Positions 32,929 to 41,644 of a DNA stretch of 64,000 bases are shown here, in pieces. This stretch comes from Thalassococcus arenae (GTDB lineage: Bacteria > Pseudomonadota > Alphaproteobacteria > Rhodobacterales > Rhodobacteraceae), in assembly GCF_019104745.1 (NCBI RefSeq), contig NZ_JAHRWL010000001.1, positions 1,779,001-1,843,000 of the forward strand, read 5' to 3'. The number at the start of each line of letters is the position of its first letter. Within the stretch, counting starts at the first letter, position 1. The notes beneath the pieces are model-generated. The model had not been told where the DNA came from. It searched no databases and worked only from the letters and a program-made list of their open reading frames with translations. Made by a program: the position numbers and the translations under genes.

Positions 32929-35144
32929 CCGGCGGGCCGGTGATCTCGCTTGCCGGTCGCGCGCGCAACGCGGTTTTTCGCGCGGTGCCGGGTGGTGCGA
33001 CAGCGGTCGACGGCCCGCGCCCCGCGCCGCGGCACAGCGACAAGGCGGCGAACCGCGCCAGACTGATCCGCATCCTGGCCGGGCGTCTTGGGATCGAGGC
33101 CAAGCTGCCCGACATCGTCGAGGCACTGACCCGCGACGCGACGCCCGATGGCCGTTTCGGTGCCGATGCGTTGCTGGGCGGTTTGCGGGCCGCCGGTCTG
33201 ATCGCCGAAACGCACCGGGTGCAAGCGCTTTCGGCCGATTTCTGGCCCGCGCTGGCGCTGATGGCGAATGGCCAGGTGGTGCTGGTCCTGGGTCAGCAGG
33301 ATCGCGATCTCGTGGTCTATGACGATACCGCCAAGGACAAGCAAAGCCTGGTTCCGATCGCGGAATTCGGCCCCTATTTCAGCGGGACGGTGCTGTGTGC
33401 CGAAGCACCGGTCGCCGCGCTGTCGGAAACCCACGCCAAGGTCGATCGCGACCGGCACTGGTTCTGGGGGCAGTTCAGCCGCTTTTCGCGACATTTCGGC
33501 GAAGTGGCGCTTGGCTCGTTCGTGGCCAATATCCTCGCGGTGTCCGTCGCCCTGTTTTCGTTGCAGGTCTACGACCGCGTGATCCCGCACCAAAGCACCG
33601 CGACGCTGTGGGTGTTGGCCATCGGTGCGGCATTGGCGCTGATGCTCGAGGGGTTTCTCAAGGTCGCACGGTCGCAATTGCTGGACGGGGCGGGGCGGCA
33701 GATCGAGATGGGCGTGCAATCGCTGCTGATGGGCCGGCTGATGGGCATGCGGTCGGACATGCCTGGCCGGTCGCCCGCGCAACTGTTCGCCGCGATGCGG
33801 GAATTCGGTTCGGTGCGCGAGTTCTTCACCGCCTCGACCGTCGGCGCGCTGGCCGATATCCCCTTCATCTTCATCTTTCTTGCACTGGTCTGGTCGATCG
33901 CGGGCAGCGTCGTCTGGGTGCTGATCGCGGGTGGCATCCTGATGGTGCTGCCGGGCTTTTTCCTGCAACGCCGCATGATCCGGCTGACCCAGGAAATGCA
34001 GGGCGCGTCGGCCAGGCAATCGCGGCTGCTGCAGGAAACGGTCTGCGAGCTGGACACGATCAAGACGCAGCGCGGCGAGGATCGCTTCGCACGTATCTGG
34101 GACGAATTGACCGCTGTTCAGGCACTGAAAAGCTCGCAGCAACGCAAGCTGTCCGCGGCGCTGAGTTTCTGGAGCCAGGGGGTGCAGCAGGCGACCTATG
34201 TCGCGGCGGTGATCGCGGGCACCTTCCTGGTTTTCGCCGGGCAGTTCACCGTGGGCTCGATCATCGCCGTGGGCATCCTGACCTCGCGCACGCTGGCGCC
34301 GCTGACCCAGATCTCGGGTATCCTCGCGCGGTGGGGCAACGTCAGGACGGCGCTTGACGGGCTGGATGCCATCGCCGAGGCCGAGCAGGATCGCAGCGTT
34401 GCGCGCACCTATCTGCGGCGGGACAATCTGCGGGGCCAGTACGAATTGCGATACGTGACCTTCCGCTACGATCCCGAAGGCGCCGCCGTGCTGGACCTGC
34501 CGGGGCTGGCGATCAAGCCGGCGCAGGTTGTGGCCGTTCTGGGTGCCAACGGATCGGGCAAGTCGACGCTGCTCAAGCTGTTGTCGGGTCTCTATGCGCC
34601 CGCGACGGGCAAGCTGATGCTGGACGGGGTCGAAATGGGCCAGATCGAGCCGCGCGACCTGCGCAGGCGCATCGGCTACCTGGGTCAGGATGTGCGATTG
34701 TTCCACGGGACGCTGCGGGACAACCTGAACCTGACCATGCTGGAACGCGACGACGACCGGCTGTTTTCGGCGCTGGATTTCGCGGGTCTTGGCCAATTCG
34801 TGAAAGCCCATCCCAAGGGACTGGACCTTGATATCCTCGATGGCGGGTCGGGCCTGTCCGTGGGCCAGCGCCAAAGCATCGGTTGGGCGCGGCTGTGGCT
34901 GCAGGACCCCGATATCTGCCTGCTCGACGAACCGACGGCGGCGCTGGACCAGACGCTGGAACAGACGTTGATCTCGCGGTTGGAACAGTGGCTGCAGGGC
35001 CGCACGGCGGTGATTGCCACCCATCGCGTGCCGATCCTGAAACTGGCGTCGCGCACATTGATCCTGGCGAACGGGCGGATGGCCGTGGATGGCCCGCGCG
35101 ACCAGGTGCTGGAACATCTGCGCACCGCACAGGGGGTGGCGTGA
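32925..35144 (+). CDS. Type I secretion ABC transporter/permease (LapB/HlyB type)
   Basis: A 739-residue fused inner-membrane exporter. The N-terminal 120 residues form a C39-peptidase-like domain without the catalytic cysteine, as in LapB and HlyB, which binds substrate rather than cleaving it. Six transmembrane segments follow from about residue 185 to 470. The nucleotide-binding domain has Walker A GANGSGKST (540-548), signature LSVGQRQSIGWARL, Walker B ICLLDEPTAALD and the H-loop ATHR. Translation may start at TTG 32925, overlapping the channel gene stop, or at GTG 32940. It would export the adjacent adhesin. Confidence 0.93.
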   Translation: MTGGPVISLAGRARNAVFRAVPGGATAVDGPRPAPRHSDKAANRARLIRILAGRLGIEAKLPDIVEALTRDATPDGRFGADALLGGLRAAGLIAETHRVQALSADFWPALALMANGQVVLVLGQQDRDLVVYDDTAKDKQSLVPIAEFGPYFSGTVLCAEAPVAALSETHAKVDRDRHWFWGQFSRFSRHFGEVALGSFVANILAVSVALFSLQVYDRVIPHQSTATLWVLAIGAALALMLEGFLKVARSQLLDGAGRQIEMGVQSLLMGRLMGMRSDMPGRSPAQLFAAMREFGSVREFFTASTVGALADIPFIFIFLALVWSIAGSVVWVLIAGGILMVLPGFFLQRRMIRLTQEMQGASARQSRLLQETVCELDTIKTQRGEDRFARIWDELTAVQALKSSQQRKLSAALSFWSQGVQQATYVAAVIAGTFLVFAGQFTVGSIIAVGILTSRTLAPLTQISGILARWGNVRTALDGLDAIAEAEQDRSVARTYLRRDNLRGQYELRYVTFRYDPEGAAVLDLPGLAIKPAQVVAVLGANGSGKSTLLKLLSGLYAPATGKLMLDGVEMGQIEPRDLRRRIGYLGQDVRLFHGTLRDNLNLTMLERDDDRLFSALDFAGLGQFVKAHPKGLDLDILDGGSGLSVGQRQSIGWARLWLQDPDICLLDEPTAALDQTLEQTLISRLEQWLQGRTAVIATHRVPILKLASRTLILANGRMAVDGPRDQVLEHLRTAQGVA

Positions 35145-35145
35145 C

Positions 35146-36327
35146 ATGGCGGTTTCGACGACCAATCTCCAGGCGCAACTGGCCGCCACCCTGCGCGGCC
35201 CGTCATTGACCATCTGGCTGTGCGCGGCGACGGTCTGGGTGTTCATCATCTGGGCGTCCTATGCCTGGATCGACGAAATCGTGCGCGCCGACGGCGAGAT
35301 CATCTCGTCCTCGCGGCCGCAGATCATCCAGAACCTCGAAGGCGGTATCCTGGCGGAATTGCTGGTCAAGGAAGGCGACGAGGTGCTGCGCGGCGACGTG
35401 CTGGCCAAGCTGCACGGCACGCAATTCCGGTCTTCGGTGGATGACCTCCAGGACCAGATCACAGCGCTGGAAATCCGCAGGTTGCGGCTCGAGGCGGAAC
35501 TGGCGGGCGAAAGCCGGTTCGCCGTTCCCGACGATCTGGCCGACCGTCTTCCCGACATGGTCGCCTCGGAGCGCGCATTGCTGGAGGCGCGGCAATCGGA
35601 TTACGTCGCCCGCCGCGACGGCGCGCGGCAGGTGCTGACCCAGGCGGCGAACGAGTTGAAACTGCTGGAGGACCTGCTGGACAAGAAGGTGGTGGCGCTG
35701 ATCGAGGTGACCCGGGCGCGCAAGGCCCATGCCGACGCCAAGAACAAGCATGACGAGATCGTCACCCAGACCGAACTGAAGCGCGCCGAGGAATATTCGG
35801 ACACGTTGAAGGAACTGGCGACGCTAAGGCAGAATCTCAAGTCCAGCGAAGACCAGTTGAACCGCACCGTCCTGACCAGCCCGATGCATGGCGTGGTGAA
35901 CAAGCTGCATGTCACGACGATCGGCGGGGTGGTGCGTCCGGGCGAGGAAATCCTGCAGATCACCCCGATGGATGAGGAACTGCATGTCGAGGCGCAGGTG
36001 GCGCCCGAGGATATCGCCAATATCCGCCCGGGGCAGGCCGCGACGATCAAGCTCACGTCGTATGATTACACCGTTTACGGTACGCTGAAGGCTCGGGTTG
36101 ACGTGATTTCCGCCGACACGTTCAAGGACGATCGCCGCCCCGATGACCCACCGCATTACAAGGTTACGCTGCGGGTGGACATGGGATCGTTGACCGACCG
36201 GCAGGCGCGGATCGAAATCCGCCCGGGCATGCTGGCGCAGGTGGAATTGCACACCGGCGAGAAGACGGTTCTGCAATACCTGCTGAAGCCGCTCTACAAG
36301 TCGCGCGAAGCGCTGCGCGAGCCGTGA
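35146..36327 (+). CDS. HlyD-family periplasmic adaptor (LapC type)
   Basis: A 393-residue membrane-fusion protein that joins the ABC exporter to the TolC-like channel. One transmembrane helix is near residues 22-44. A lipoyl half-motif follows (QNLEGGILAELLVKEGDEV), then a long coiled-coil hairpin (about residues 95-265), the second lipoyl half (LTSPMHGVVNKLHV) and a beta-barrel region ending in IRPGMLAQVELHTGEKTVLQ. It starts one base after the exporter stop. The gene is last in the secretion operon and is followed by two hairpins plus a 23-nt repeat motif. Confidence 0.94.
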   Translation: MAVSTTNLQAQLAATLRGPSLTIWLCAATVWVFIIWASYAWIDEIVRADGEIISSSRPQIIQNLEGGILAELLVKEGDEVLRGDVLAKLHGTQFRSSVDDLQDQITALEIRRLRLEAELAGESRFAVPDDLADRLPDMVASERALLEARQSDYVARRDGARQVLTQAANELKLLEDLLDKKVVALIEVTRARKAHADAKNKHDEIVTQTELKRAEEYSDTLKELATLRQNLKSSEDQLNRTVLTSPMHGVVNKLHVTTIGGVVRPGEEILQITPMDEELHVEAQVAPEDIANIRPGQAATIKLTSYDYTVYGTLKARVDVISADTFKDDRRPDDPPHYKVTLRVDMGSLTDRQARIEIRPGMLAQVELHTGEKTVLQYLLKPLYKSREALREP

Positions 36328-36340
36328 TCCCGGAAGATGA

Positions 36341-36389
36341 GCGGCCATGCGGCCGCACGGGATGTCTCGCCGCCGCCTTTGGCGGTGGC
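36341..36389 (+). terminator. Double hairpin after the secretion operon
   Basis: GCGGCC/GGCCGC with loop ATGC (36341-36356) is followed by a 9-bp stem GCCGCCGCC/GGCGGTGGC with loop TTT (36369-36389). No T-run follows. Instead a 23-nt motif shared with other intergenic sites in this window begins at 36400. It lies between the convergent adaptor and dtd genes. Confidence 0.5.
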
Positions 36390-36399
36390 TCGGAGAAGT

Positions 36400-36422
36400 G
36401 CGTATTTCTCAAAGAGAAGAAG
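36400..36422 (+). repeat. Dispersed intergenic 23-nt motif, copy A
   Basis: GCGTATTTCTC followed by AAAGAGAAGAAG. It differs from the minus-strand copy at 39465-39487 at only two of 23 positions. It follows hairpins between convergent genes, as do the related copies at 46948, 59337 and 62208. Confidence 0.7.
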
Positions 36423-36439
36423 GGGTGCGGTTTCGCCCG

Positions 36440-36883
36440 TCAGGTCTCGGTGTCCATCCAGATGGTGACCGGGCCGTCATTGGTCAGGCTGACGGCCATG
36501 TCGGCGCCGAAACGGCCCTTGGCGACCGGAATGCCCAGGGTGTCCAACTGTGCGGTGAAGTATTCGTAGAGACGCTCACCTTCGTCCGGCGGTGCGGCGG
36601 TGGAAAAGCCGGGACGGTTGCCGCGCGCGGTGTCGGCGGCCAGGGTGAACTGGCTGACCACCAGGGCCGAGCCGCCGATATCGCCGACAGCGCGATTCAT
36701 CTTGCCGTCGCTGTCCTTGAAGATGCGCAACCTGGCGATCTTTGCGGCCAGCCTTTCGGCCTGCGCGTCGGTGTCGCCCTGCATCGCACAGACCAGGACC
36801 AGAAGACCCGGACCGATCTCGGCGAGCGTCGCGCCATCGACGGCGACCCGGGCCTGCGAAACGCGCTGGATGAGCGCCCTCAC
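36440..36883 (-). CDS. dtd: D-aminoacyl-tRNA deacylase
   Basis: A 147-residue proofreading enzyme that hydrolyses D-aminoacyl-tRNA and also clears glycine from tRNA-Ala. The two diagnostic motifs are present: SQFTLAAD and the C-terminal [10 protein letters not shown] (the GPVT motif that supplies the cross-subunit chiral filter). The N-terminus [15 protein letters not shown] is also typical. Translation starts at GTG 36883, which overlaps the stop of the upstream kinase gene (GTGA), so the two are coupled. Confidence 0.96.
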   Translation of the reverse strand: MRALIQRVSQARVAVDGATLAEIGPGLLVLVCAMQGDTDAQAERLAAKIARLRIFKDSDGKMNRAVGDIGGSALVVSQFTLAADTARGNRPGFSTAAPPDEGERLYEYFTAQLDTLGIPVAKGRFGADMAVSLTNDGPVTIWMDTET

Positions 36884-37776
36884 AATTCGCGGTCCCAGGG
36901 CGGGTTGGCACCTGCGCGGCTGACCGTCACAGCGGCCGCGCGAATGCCGAGATCGGCGGCGGCAAGCAGGGCGTCCGGATCGGCCCCCAACGACTTGCGG
37001 TCCAGCGCGCCTGCGCGGTGCAGGCCGGCGAGGAACCCGGCATTGAAGGTATCGCCTGCGCCCACGGTATCGACCACGGCGACCTTGCGCGCGGCGATCC
37101 GGTGTTCGCCCTGGTCCGTCACCAGATCGATCCCGTCGGCGCCGCGCGTGACCAGGACGATTCGCGCACCGGCTTGCAAAAGCTCGGCGGGCGAGGTGGC
37201 CAGCCAGTGCATGTCTTCGTCCGACACCTTGACGATATCGGCGCGGCCCAACATGGCGCCCAGCCGCGTGCGGTATTTCGCTTCGTCGGAGATGAAGCCG
37301 GGGCGGATATTGGGATCGATCATCACCACGCGGTCGTTGTCTCCGGTGCAAAGCGCGGCATAGGTGTTCGCCTGCGGTTCCGACACCAGGCTGATGCCAC
37401 CGAAGAACAGCGCGGTGGTGCTGCCGTCGAGATCGGGCAGGTCCGATGCCTCGAACATTCGCCCGGCGGTGCCTTCGTCGTAGAAGGCGTATTGCGCTTG
37501 ACCGTTCGTCAGCGTGACGAAGGCCAGCGTCGTGGGACGGGGCGAGCGCGGGCAGAGGCTGTGATCGACATGGCTGGCCCCCAAGGTGTCGCTGAGCAGC
37601 GTGCCGAACAGGTCCGTCGACAGGCCGCCAAGGTAGCCCGATGGCGCGCCCAGCCGGCCCAGTGCGATGGCGGTGTTGAAAACCGATCCGCCGGCATAGG
37701 GCGCAAAGGCCCGTTCGCCGCTGGCGGTTTCCCGCGGCAGCATGTCGATCAGCGCTTCTCCGCAGCATAGGATCAT
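36880..37776 (-). CDS. PfkB-family carbohydrate kinase (fructokinase-like)
   Basis: A 298-residue ribokinase-fold sugar kinase. The N-terminal [10 protein letters not shown] and [17 protein letters not shown] motifs bind substrate, the C-terminal PfkB signature is [15 protein letters not shown], and the catalytic base is Asp242 in GAGDTF (239-244). The arrangement resembles bacterial fructokinases more than 6-phosphofructokinase or adenosine kinase. The gene is translationally coupled to dtd and no sugar transporter adjoins it, so the sugar is not certain. Confidence 0.88.
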   Translation of the reverse strand: MILCCGEALIDMLPRETASGERAFAPYAGGSVFNTAIALGRLGAPSGYLGGLSTDLFGTLLSDTLGASHVDHSLCPRSPRPTTLAFVTLTNGQAQYAFYDEGTAGRMFEASDLPDLDGSTTALFFGGISLVSEPQANTYAALCTGDNDRVVMIDPNIRPGFISDEAKYRTRLGAMLGRADIVKVSDEDMHWLATSPAELLQAGARIVLVTRGADGIDLVTDQGEHRIAARKVAVVDTVGAGDTFNAGFLAGLHRAGALDRKSLGADPDALLAAADLGIRAAAVTVSRAGANPPWDREL

Positions 37777-37815
37777 GGCGAGGGTCCTTTTCCCGTTTGC
37801 GCTAACATGCCGAAA

Positions 37816-37876
37816 CCGACGGCGATCGGCAAGCCGCCGATTTGCGTCGGATCAAACCGGTGGCCGCGAGGCCGGT
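37816..37876 (+). other. Structured leader region upstream of hsp20
   Basis: Two potential hairpins precede the Hsp20 gene. CCGACG/CGTCGG (37816-37821, 37845-37850) encloses ATCGGC/GCCGAT with loop AAGCC, and GGCC-GCGA-GGCC (37862-37873) carries a GNRA-type tetraloop. Neither directly pairs with the Shine-Dalgarno AAGGAG. A temperature-sensing role is conceivable because ROSE-type thermometers precede alphaproteobacterial small heat-shock genes, but it is not demonstrated. Confidence 0.35.
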
Positions 37877-37915
37877 CATATTGGATCCGGGAACTTTAGA
37901 AAGGAGCACCAATCC

Positions 37916-38329
37916 ATGGTCGAATCGAACCAGACCGGCTTGTGGCCGAACCTCTATGCACCGTTCCGCGGTCTGAGCAGCAAGCTGGGCGAATGGTTGT
38001 CGCCCGCTTCCGATGCCTCTTCGGACGACAAGGCGTATCGCATTTCGCTGGAATTGCCGGGCGTCGGAGAGGACGCGATCGAGTTGAACGTCGACCAGGG
38101 CGTACTGACCGTTTCCGGCGAGAAATCGGAAAGCCGCGAGGACAAGGGCGACACCTGGTATTTCAGCGAACGCCAGTATGGTGCGTTCCGGCGGTCGTTC
38201 CGGTTGCCCGGTGACGCGGATGCCGAAAAGGCCGAGGCGCATGTCAAGGACGGTGTGCTGGAGGTCACCGTGCCGCGTAAGGCGCCCGAACAGGGCTCCG
38301 GTACCAAGATCAAGGTCAAGAAGGGCTGA
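37916..38329 (+). CDS. Small heat-shock protein Hsp20
   Basis: A 137-residue ATP-independent holdase chaperone of the alpha-crystallin family. The alpha-crystallin domain spans about residues 38-128: YRISLELPGVGEDAIELNV, LTVSGEKSE, FRRSFRLPGDAD and the closing GVLEVTVPRK. The start ATG follows AAAGGAG with ideal spacing. The leader is unusually structured. Expression is probably heat-induced, but no clear RpoH-type promoter could be recognised. Confidence 0.95.
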   Translation: MVESNQTGLWPNLYAPFRGLSSKLGEWLSPASDASSDDKAYRISLELPGVGEDAIELNVDQGVLTVSGEKSESREDKGDTWYFSERQYGAFRRSFRLPGDADAEKAEAHVKDGVLEVTVPRKAPEQGSGTKIKVKKG

Positions 38330-38332
38330 GGA

Positions 38333-39445
38333 TCAGATGGCGCCCTGGTTCAGGGCGACGGCATAGCCGATGGCAGCGGCGAGACTCAGGCCGACGGCAA
38401 CGGCAATGGCGATCTTCCAGGCGGACCATGGCCGTTCGCCCTGAACCCGGCCGGTACGGCCGTTGACGACAAAGCGATAGGTCTTGCCGCGATACTTGTA
38501 GGCGGCCAGCCAAACCGGCAGCAGGACATGCTTGAAGGTCACGTCGCTGACCCGGGTGTCGATGTGGTGGATGCGCTGGCGGTCACCGCCGATGTCGAAT
38601 TTGACGTCGCGCTCGATCACGCGGTCCATGTGGGCGCGGGCCTCGTGATAGCCTTCGTCCAGGTCAACCTGATAACCTTCGGCGCGGAAGCCGGCGAGGA
38701 ATTCCGGCCGGTAGGGTTCCAGTGCGGCCAGGTCCCAGGGTTCCAGCGCGTCGGTAAAGCGCTTGGGCAGGGACCGCGAGGCCAGCACCAGCACGTCGTC
38801 GAAGAACCGCGCCACGCGACCCGAGGCGGGGTTCCAGCGGATCTTCTGCACGCGAATCGTTTCGCGCTTGCCGTCGCGCATGACCGTGCGGCTCTCGTAG
38901 TAAACCGTGCCGCGTTCACCGCGATAGGCCGACTTGGTGTCGGCGTCGAAGGTCCAGTAGGGCACATAGATGCCCTGCATCCGCCGCCCCTTTCGCGCGT
39001 AGTCCTGCAGGCCGTTCGGCGCGAACCAGAGGCTGCCAAGCCAATCGGTCATGGCCGTTCGCGCGGCCGCTTCATCCAGCGCGAAGGGCAGCAGGCCGCG
39101 CGGCTTGATATGCCGGTGCGTGCCGGTATCGGTGACGACCGGCGTGGCGCAGAACGGGCATTCGGCGGCGTGCAGGTCCGGATCGAATTCCACCTGCGCG
39201 GCACAGTTCGGGCACTGCGAGACGCGGGTTTCCTCCATCTCCTGCAAGGGCAGCAGGTTGTCCATCGCGGTGCGGAAATCCAGCTCGGCGATGCCGCCTT
39301 CCCACGGGCCCACGGCGGCGATGTCCTGCGTGTCGCCGCAATGGTCGCAAACCAGGTGCGATTCGCCTGGAGCATAGCGGTAATCCGCGCCGCATTGCTG
39401 GCAGGGAAAGCGGTGTTCTTCGACGGTTTTCGTGCGCTCTTCCAT
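38333..39445 (-). CDS. Double zinc-ribbon membrane protein (YdjG-like)
   Basis: A 370-residue protein with two N-terminal zinc ribbons, cysteines 15/18/33/36 and 78/81/96/99, then a domain with IYVPYWTFDADTKSAYRG and YKYRGKTYRFVVNGRTG, and a single C-terminal transmembrane helix near residues 345-365. The layout resembles the zinc-ribbon partner encoded with SPFH protein YdjI in Bacillus. It is the last gene of the envelope gene set on the minus strand; a hairpin plus repeat motif in the 82-base gap before it suggests partly separate expression. Molecular function unknown; a scaffold or sensor at the membrane is inferred. Confidence 0.85.
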   Translation of the reverse strand: MEERTKTVEEHRFPCQQCGADYRYAPGESHLVCDHCGDTQDIAAVGPWEGGIAELDFRTAMDNLLPLQEMEETRVSQCPNCAAQVEFDPDLHAAECPFCATPVVTDTGTHRHIKPRGLLPFALDEAAARTAMTDWLGSLWFAPNGLQDYARKGRRMQGIYVPYWTFDADTKSAYRGERGTVYYESRTVMRDGKRETIRVQKIRWNPASGRVARFFDDVLVLASRSLPKRFTDALEPWDLAALEPYRPEFLAGFRAEGYQVDLDEGYHEARAHMDRVIERDVKFDIGGDRQRIHHIDTRVSDVTFKHVLLPVWLAAYKYRGKTYRFVVNGRTGRVQGERPWSAWKIAIAVAVGLSLAAAIGYAVALNQGAI

Positions 39446-39464
39446 GCCGGGCCCGCGTCCCTTG

Positions 39465-39517
39465 CTTCTTCTCTTTCACAAATACGCTCTGACGATACCG
39501 TCCGCGAACGATCGCGG
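39465..39517 (-). terminator. Hairpin plus 23-nt motif, copy B, between SPFH and zinc-ribbon genes
   Basis: On the minus strand, after the SPFH stop, a CCGCGA-TCGT-TCGCGG hairpin (39502-39517) is followed by GCGTATTTGTG plus AAAGAGAAGAAG (39487-39465). The latter matches copy A at 21 of 23 positions. The order hairpin then motif is the same as in the convergent intergenic copies. Confidence 0.55.
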
Positions 39518-39527
39518 GGTGGCGCGA

Positions 39528-40640
39528 TCACGTTTCGGGTGGCGGCGGTGGCAGAACGGTGAAAAGCTGCGCCAGTTCCATTACTTCGCCCGCGCGTTTC
39601 CAGCCGTCCTGGCCGGCTGTCCACACCCAGCTGTCACGGGTCAGTTCGCCGCCGCTTGCCATCCGGCCAAGAGCCGCCTTGGAGAACGGGCCGGTCGTCT
39701 CGCCGCCGTTGGCGATGTGCCAGACATGCTCGACCGGCGGCGGAGGCGGCGCGATGGCGGCGGGTGCCGTTTCCGCCGGACGCGCGCCCCAGGGACCGGC
39801 CTGCGCCATCTGGGCGCCGATCTGCATGCCGAGGCCCGCGCCGACACCGGCCTGGATTACGCCGGCGCCCGCACCTTCGCGTCCGATACCTTCGGCGGCC
39901 TGAAAGTGCATGTATTCGTTGAGATTGCCGATCACGCCCATCGAGGTGCGCTTGTCCAGAACCTCCTCCACCTTCGGCGGCAGCGAGATGTTCTCGACAT
40001 AGAGTTCGGGGATATCCAGTCCGTATTGCGCCAGGACCGGCGCGATCTCGCGCGCGACCAGCATGCCAAGTTCGCGGGTGTTTGCGGCCATGTCCAGCAC
40101 CGGGATACCGGCGCGCGCCAACGTGCGCGAAAACTCCTGCACCAGGATGTTGCGGATGTGATAGCTGATCTCGTCCATGGTGAATTCGCCGTCGGTGCCG
40201 ACGATTTCGACCAGGAACTTGGCCGGGTCGCTGACCCGCACCGAATACGATCCGTAGGCGCGCAGCCGCACCGGGCCGAATTCCGGATCGCGGCAGATGA
40301 TCGGGTTCTTGGTGCCCCATTTCAGATCGTTGAACCGCGTCGTGTTGACGAAGTAGATCTCGGATTTGAAGGGGCTGCGGAAACCGTGATCCCAGTGATT
40401 GAGCGTCGTCAGGATCGGCATGTTGTTGGTCTCGAGCATGTAGAGCCCGGGTGTGAAGACATCCGCCAGTTGGCCCTCATGCACGAACACCGCGGCCTGA
40501 CCTTCACGAACCGTCAACTTGGCGCCGTACTTGATCTCGTGCCCCTCGCGCTCGAAGCGCCAGACCATCGTGTCGCGAGTGTCGTCGGTCCAGTGGATGA
40601 CGTCGATGAATTCGCCGGTCAGGAAATCGAAAATACCCAT
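39528..40640 (-). CDS. SPFH-domain protein with C-terminal GYF_2 domain (YdjI-like)
   Basis: A 370-residue membrane-associated scaffold of the SPFH (stomatin/flotillin) superfamily, of the YdjI or virion-core-like branch. The SPFH part spans about residues 20-240 (MVWRFEREGHEIKYGAKL and LGMLVAREIAPVLAQYGLDI are characteristic). A short Gly/Ala/Pro-rich linker follows, and a GYF_2 domain near residues 312-365 begins VWHIANGGETTGPFS. GYF_2 domains bind proline-rich or membrane partners. Context with TelA, XpaC and a zinc-ribbon protein points to envelope-stress or membrane-domain organisation. Confidence 0.88.
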   Translation of the reverse strand: MGIFDFLTGEFIDVIHWTDDTRDTMVWRFEREGHEIKYGAKLTVREGQAAVFVHEGQLADVFTPGLYMLETNNMPILTTLNHWDHGFRSPFKSEIYFVNTTRFNDLKWGTKNPIICRDPEFGPVRLRAYGSYSVRVSDPAKFLVEIVGTDGEFTMDEISYHIRNILVQEFSRTLARAGIPVLDMAANTRELGMLVAREIAPVLAQYGLDIPELYVENISLPPKVEEVLDKRTSMGVIGNLNEYMHFQAAEGIGREGAGAGVIQAGVGAGLGMQIGAQMAQAGPWGARPAETAPAAIAPPPPPVEHVWHIANGGETTGPFSKAALGRMASGGELTRDSWVWTAGQDGWKRAGEVMELAQLFTVLPPPPPET

Positions 40641-40656
40641 CGGGGCCTCCTTGGTG

Positions 40657-41643
40657 TCAGCTGGGTCCGCCCATAAGCTCGGCCACCTTCTGGCGGGCGA
40701 TGGGCATGGCTTCTTCGGCGGTCATGCCGGGTCGCAGGCGGGGGTCGTAGAGAATGCGCAGCAGCAATTCGTCATGGCTTGTCAGCAGCGCGAATTCGTC
40801 GTCGTCGTTGAAGATCGACGGCCGGGCCGACGGATCGTCGTTGCCAAGGCCCAGGCCTTGGGCGACCTCTTCGTGGATGCAGGACAGGCGCAGCAGGTCG
40901 GGATGTTCCGACCGGATCAGCGCGATCGCGGTACCGTAGTCGTATCCCCCCGGCGTATCGGAAAAGGCAATGACGAGGCAGTGAATCGACCGCGGCAGGG
41001 TTTCGAAGACGCGCAGCGCTACCGGGTTCACGTCCGGCACGATCTGGCGAATGCGCGGAACGACCGAGGCGCGGTCGTCTTCGGTCATGAACAGAACGTA
41101 GAAGTTCGGATCGGCGTCGGACATCGCGATGGGATGGCCGGTGATGCGTGACAAACGCGAGACGAAGGCCGACAGTTGACGGCGGTCTGACGCGGCCTGC
41201 TCGGCGGGCACAGCCGCGCCGAATTCCGCCGAAACGCGAATCGGCTTGGTCCATTTCTTGATGGCGCTGTCGTCGTCGCGACCAGCCGGGGACAATCCGC
41301 TGCCCCGGCGATATTCGTCGGCCAGGGCGATTCGCTGGAAATTCCGCAGCAGCATCTCGTCGGTGTAGAGCGTATCGGGCCCGCCGCCATCGGTGCGCAG
41401 CAAACCGCGCGCCAGCAGGTCCGATTGCAGCCGTGCATAGTAGCGGGCGAGGTCACGACTGGCCTGCGATGCCTGTTGTGGTGCCGGCGTCGCCGCAGCC
41501 GGTTTGGGCGGCACCAGTCCGGCGGGCCGGGTCTGCGGTGTCGTGGCCGTGTTGCGGGGCGCAAGCTGACTGGTGTCGCACCCGGTCAGGGCCACGGCCA
41601 GTGCGGCCGCGCAGGCGGCCCTGAACAGGCGCCCCGCGGCCAT
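40657..41643 (-). CDS. DUF2927-containing lipoprotein
   Basis: A 328-residue predicted lipoprotein. The signal peptide ends in the lipobox VALTGC with cysteine at residue 22; a Pro/Thr/Ala-rich linker follows. The DUF2927 region includes CIHEEVAQGLGLGNDD, a zincin-like HEExxQ pattern that may bind metal, and a C-terminal EFALLTSHDELLLRILYDPRLRPGM (in parts). The start at ATG 41643 lies one base from the telA stop; an earlier in-frame ATG at 41673 would weaken the signal peptide. Function unknown; association with TelA/XpaC genes suggests an envelope role. Confidence 0.84.
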   Translation of the reverse strand: MAAGRLFRAACAAALAVALTGCDTSQLAPRNTATTPQTRPAGLVPPKPAAATPAPQQASQASRDLARYYARLQSDLLARGLLRTDGGGPDTLYTDEMLLRNFQRIALADEYRRGSGLSPAGRDDDSAIKKWTKPIRVSAEFGAAVPAEQAASDRRQLSAFVSRLSRITGHPIAMSDADPNFYVLFMTEDDRASVVPRIRQIVPDVNPVALRVFETLPRSIHCLVIAFSDTPGGYDYGTAIALIRSEHPDLLRLSCIHEEVAQGLGLGNDDPSARPSIFNDDDEFALLTSHDELLLRILYDPRLRPGMTAEEAMPIARQKVAELMGGPS

Positions 41644-41644
41644 G

